Under the pieces are notes generated by a model. The model was given only the letters and a program-made list of their open reading frames with translations, did not search any database and was not told the origin of the DNA. From Urophycis tenuis (Eukaryota > Chordata > Actinopteri > Gadiformes > Phycidae), in contig JAXIVH010000031.1 of NCBI GenBank assembly GCA_036785325.1, positions 3,207,614 through 3,271,613 of the forward strand: a stretch of DNA of 64,000 nucleotides. The letters run 5' to 3'. Positions 60,043-64,000 of this stretch are shown here, piece after piece. A program made the position numbers and the translations under genes. Positions within the stretch are counted from its first letter, which is position 1. Every line of letters starts with the position of its first letter.

Positions 60043-64000
<3,958 letters not shown>

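Overview
The window is nuclear DNA from a ray-finned fish, almost certainly a teleost. The evidence is intron-rich vertebrate genes with short introns, extreme (CA/GT)n microsatellite density, tRNA-derived SINEs, truncated fish-type non-LTR retrotransposons, hAT remnants, and a conserved vertebrate gene block. All recognisable protein genes lie on the + strand. No prokaryotic features, CRISPR arrays or tRNA/rRNA genes were seen.

Layout: (1) 1-3.3 kb holds the last two coding exons of a GM3-synthase-type sialyltransferase (st3gal5-like), preceded by a 5'-truncated LINE on the minus strand. (2) 3.3-7.6 kb has no recognisable exon. (3) 7.7-20.9 kb is a complete acsl1 gene, 19 coding exons per transcript plus one spare 'gate' exon, predicted 703 aa. 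(4) 20.9-24.3 kb is intergenic and rich in SINE/LINE fragments. (5) 24.3-29.6 kb is cenpu, 12 coding exons, about 436 aa. (6) 32.4-36.6 kb is a ~4.2 kb unit bounded by perfect 41-bp inverted repeats; it encloses a multi-exon zinc-finger / PWWP3(MUM1)-C-terminal-like gene and a LINE fragment. (7) 36.7-37.9 kb is a 5'-truncated tandem copy of caspase-3. (8) 41.6-45.4 kb is the complete casp3 gene, 288 aa. (9) 46.5-57.5 kb is irf2, with a CpG-rich promoter carrying clustered IRF sites, 8 coding exons and a long 3' UTR. (10) 59.2-64.0 kb is the 5' end of snx25.

The order acsl1-cenpu-casp3-irf2 matches the block I know from human 4q35, where SNX25 also maps nearby. This supports the names acsl1 rather than acsl6 and casp3 rather than casp7. 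PRIMPOL, which in mammals lies between CENPU and CASP3, was not found; its place is taken by the inverted-repeat unit and the truncated caspase copy. The genes do not form a pathway: they cover ganglioside synthesis, fatty-acid activation, kinetochore assembly, apoptosis, interferon regulation and endosomal sorting.

The main points of interest are: the inverted-repeat-bounded zinc-finger gene beside a caspase-3 duplication breakpoint; the mosaic divergence of that duplicate; a pair of 78-bp alternative acsl1 gate exons that both encode tyrosine; a minisatellite that reiterates an authentic splice donor; an intact-looking short hAT insertion with an 8-bp target duplication; and a long fold-back element in snx25.
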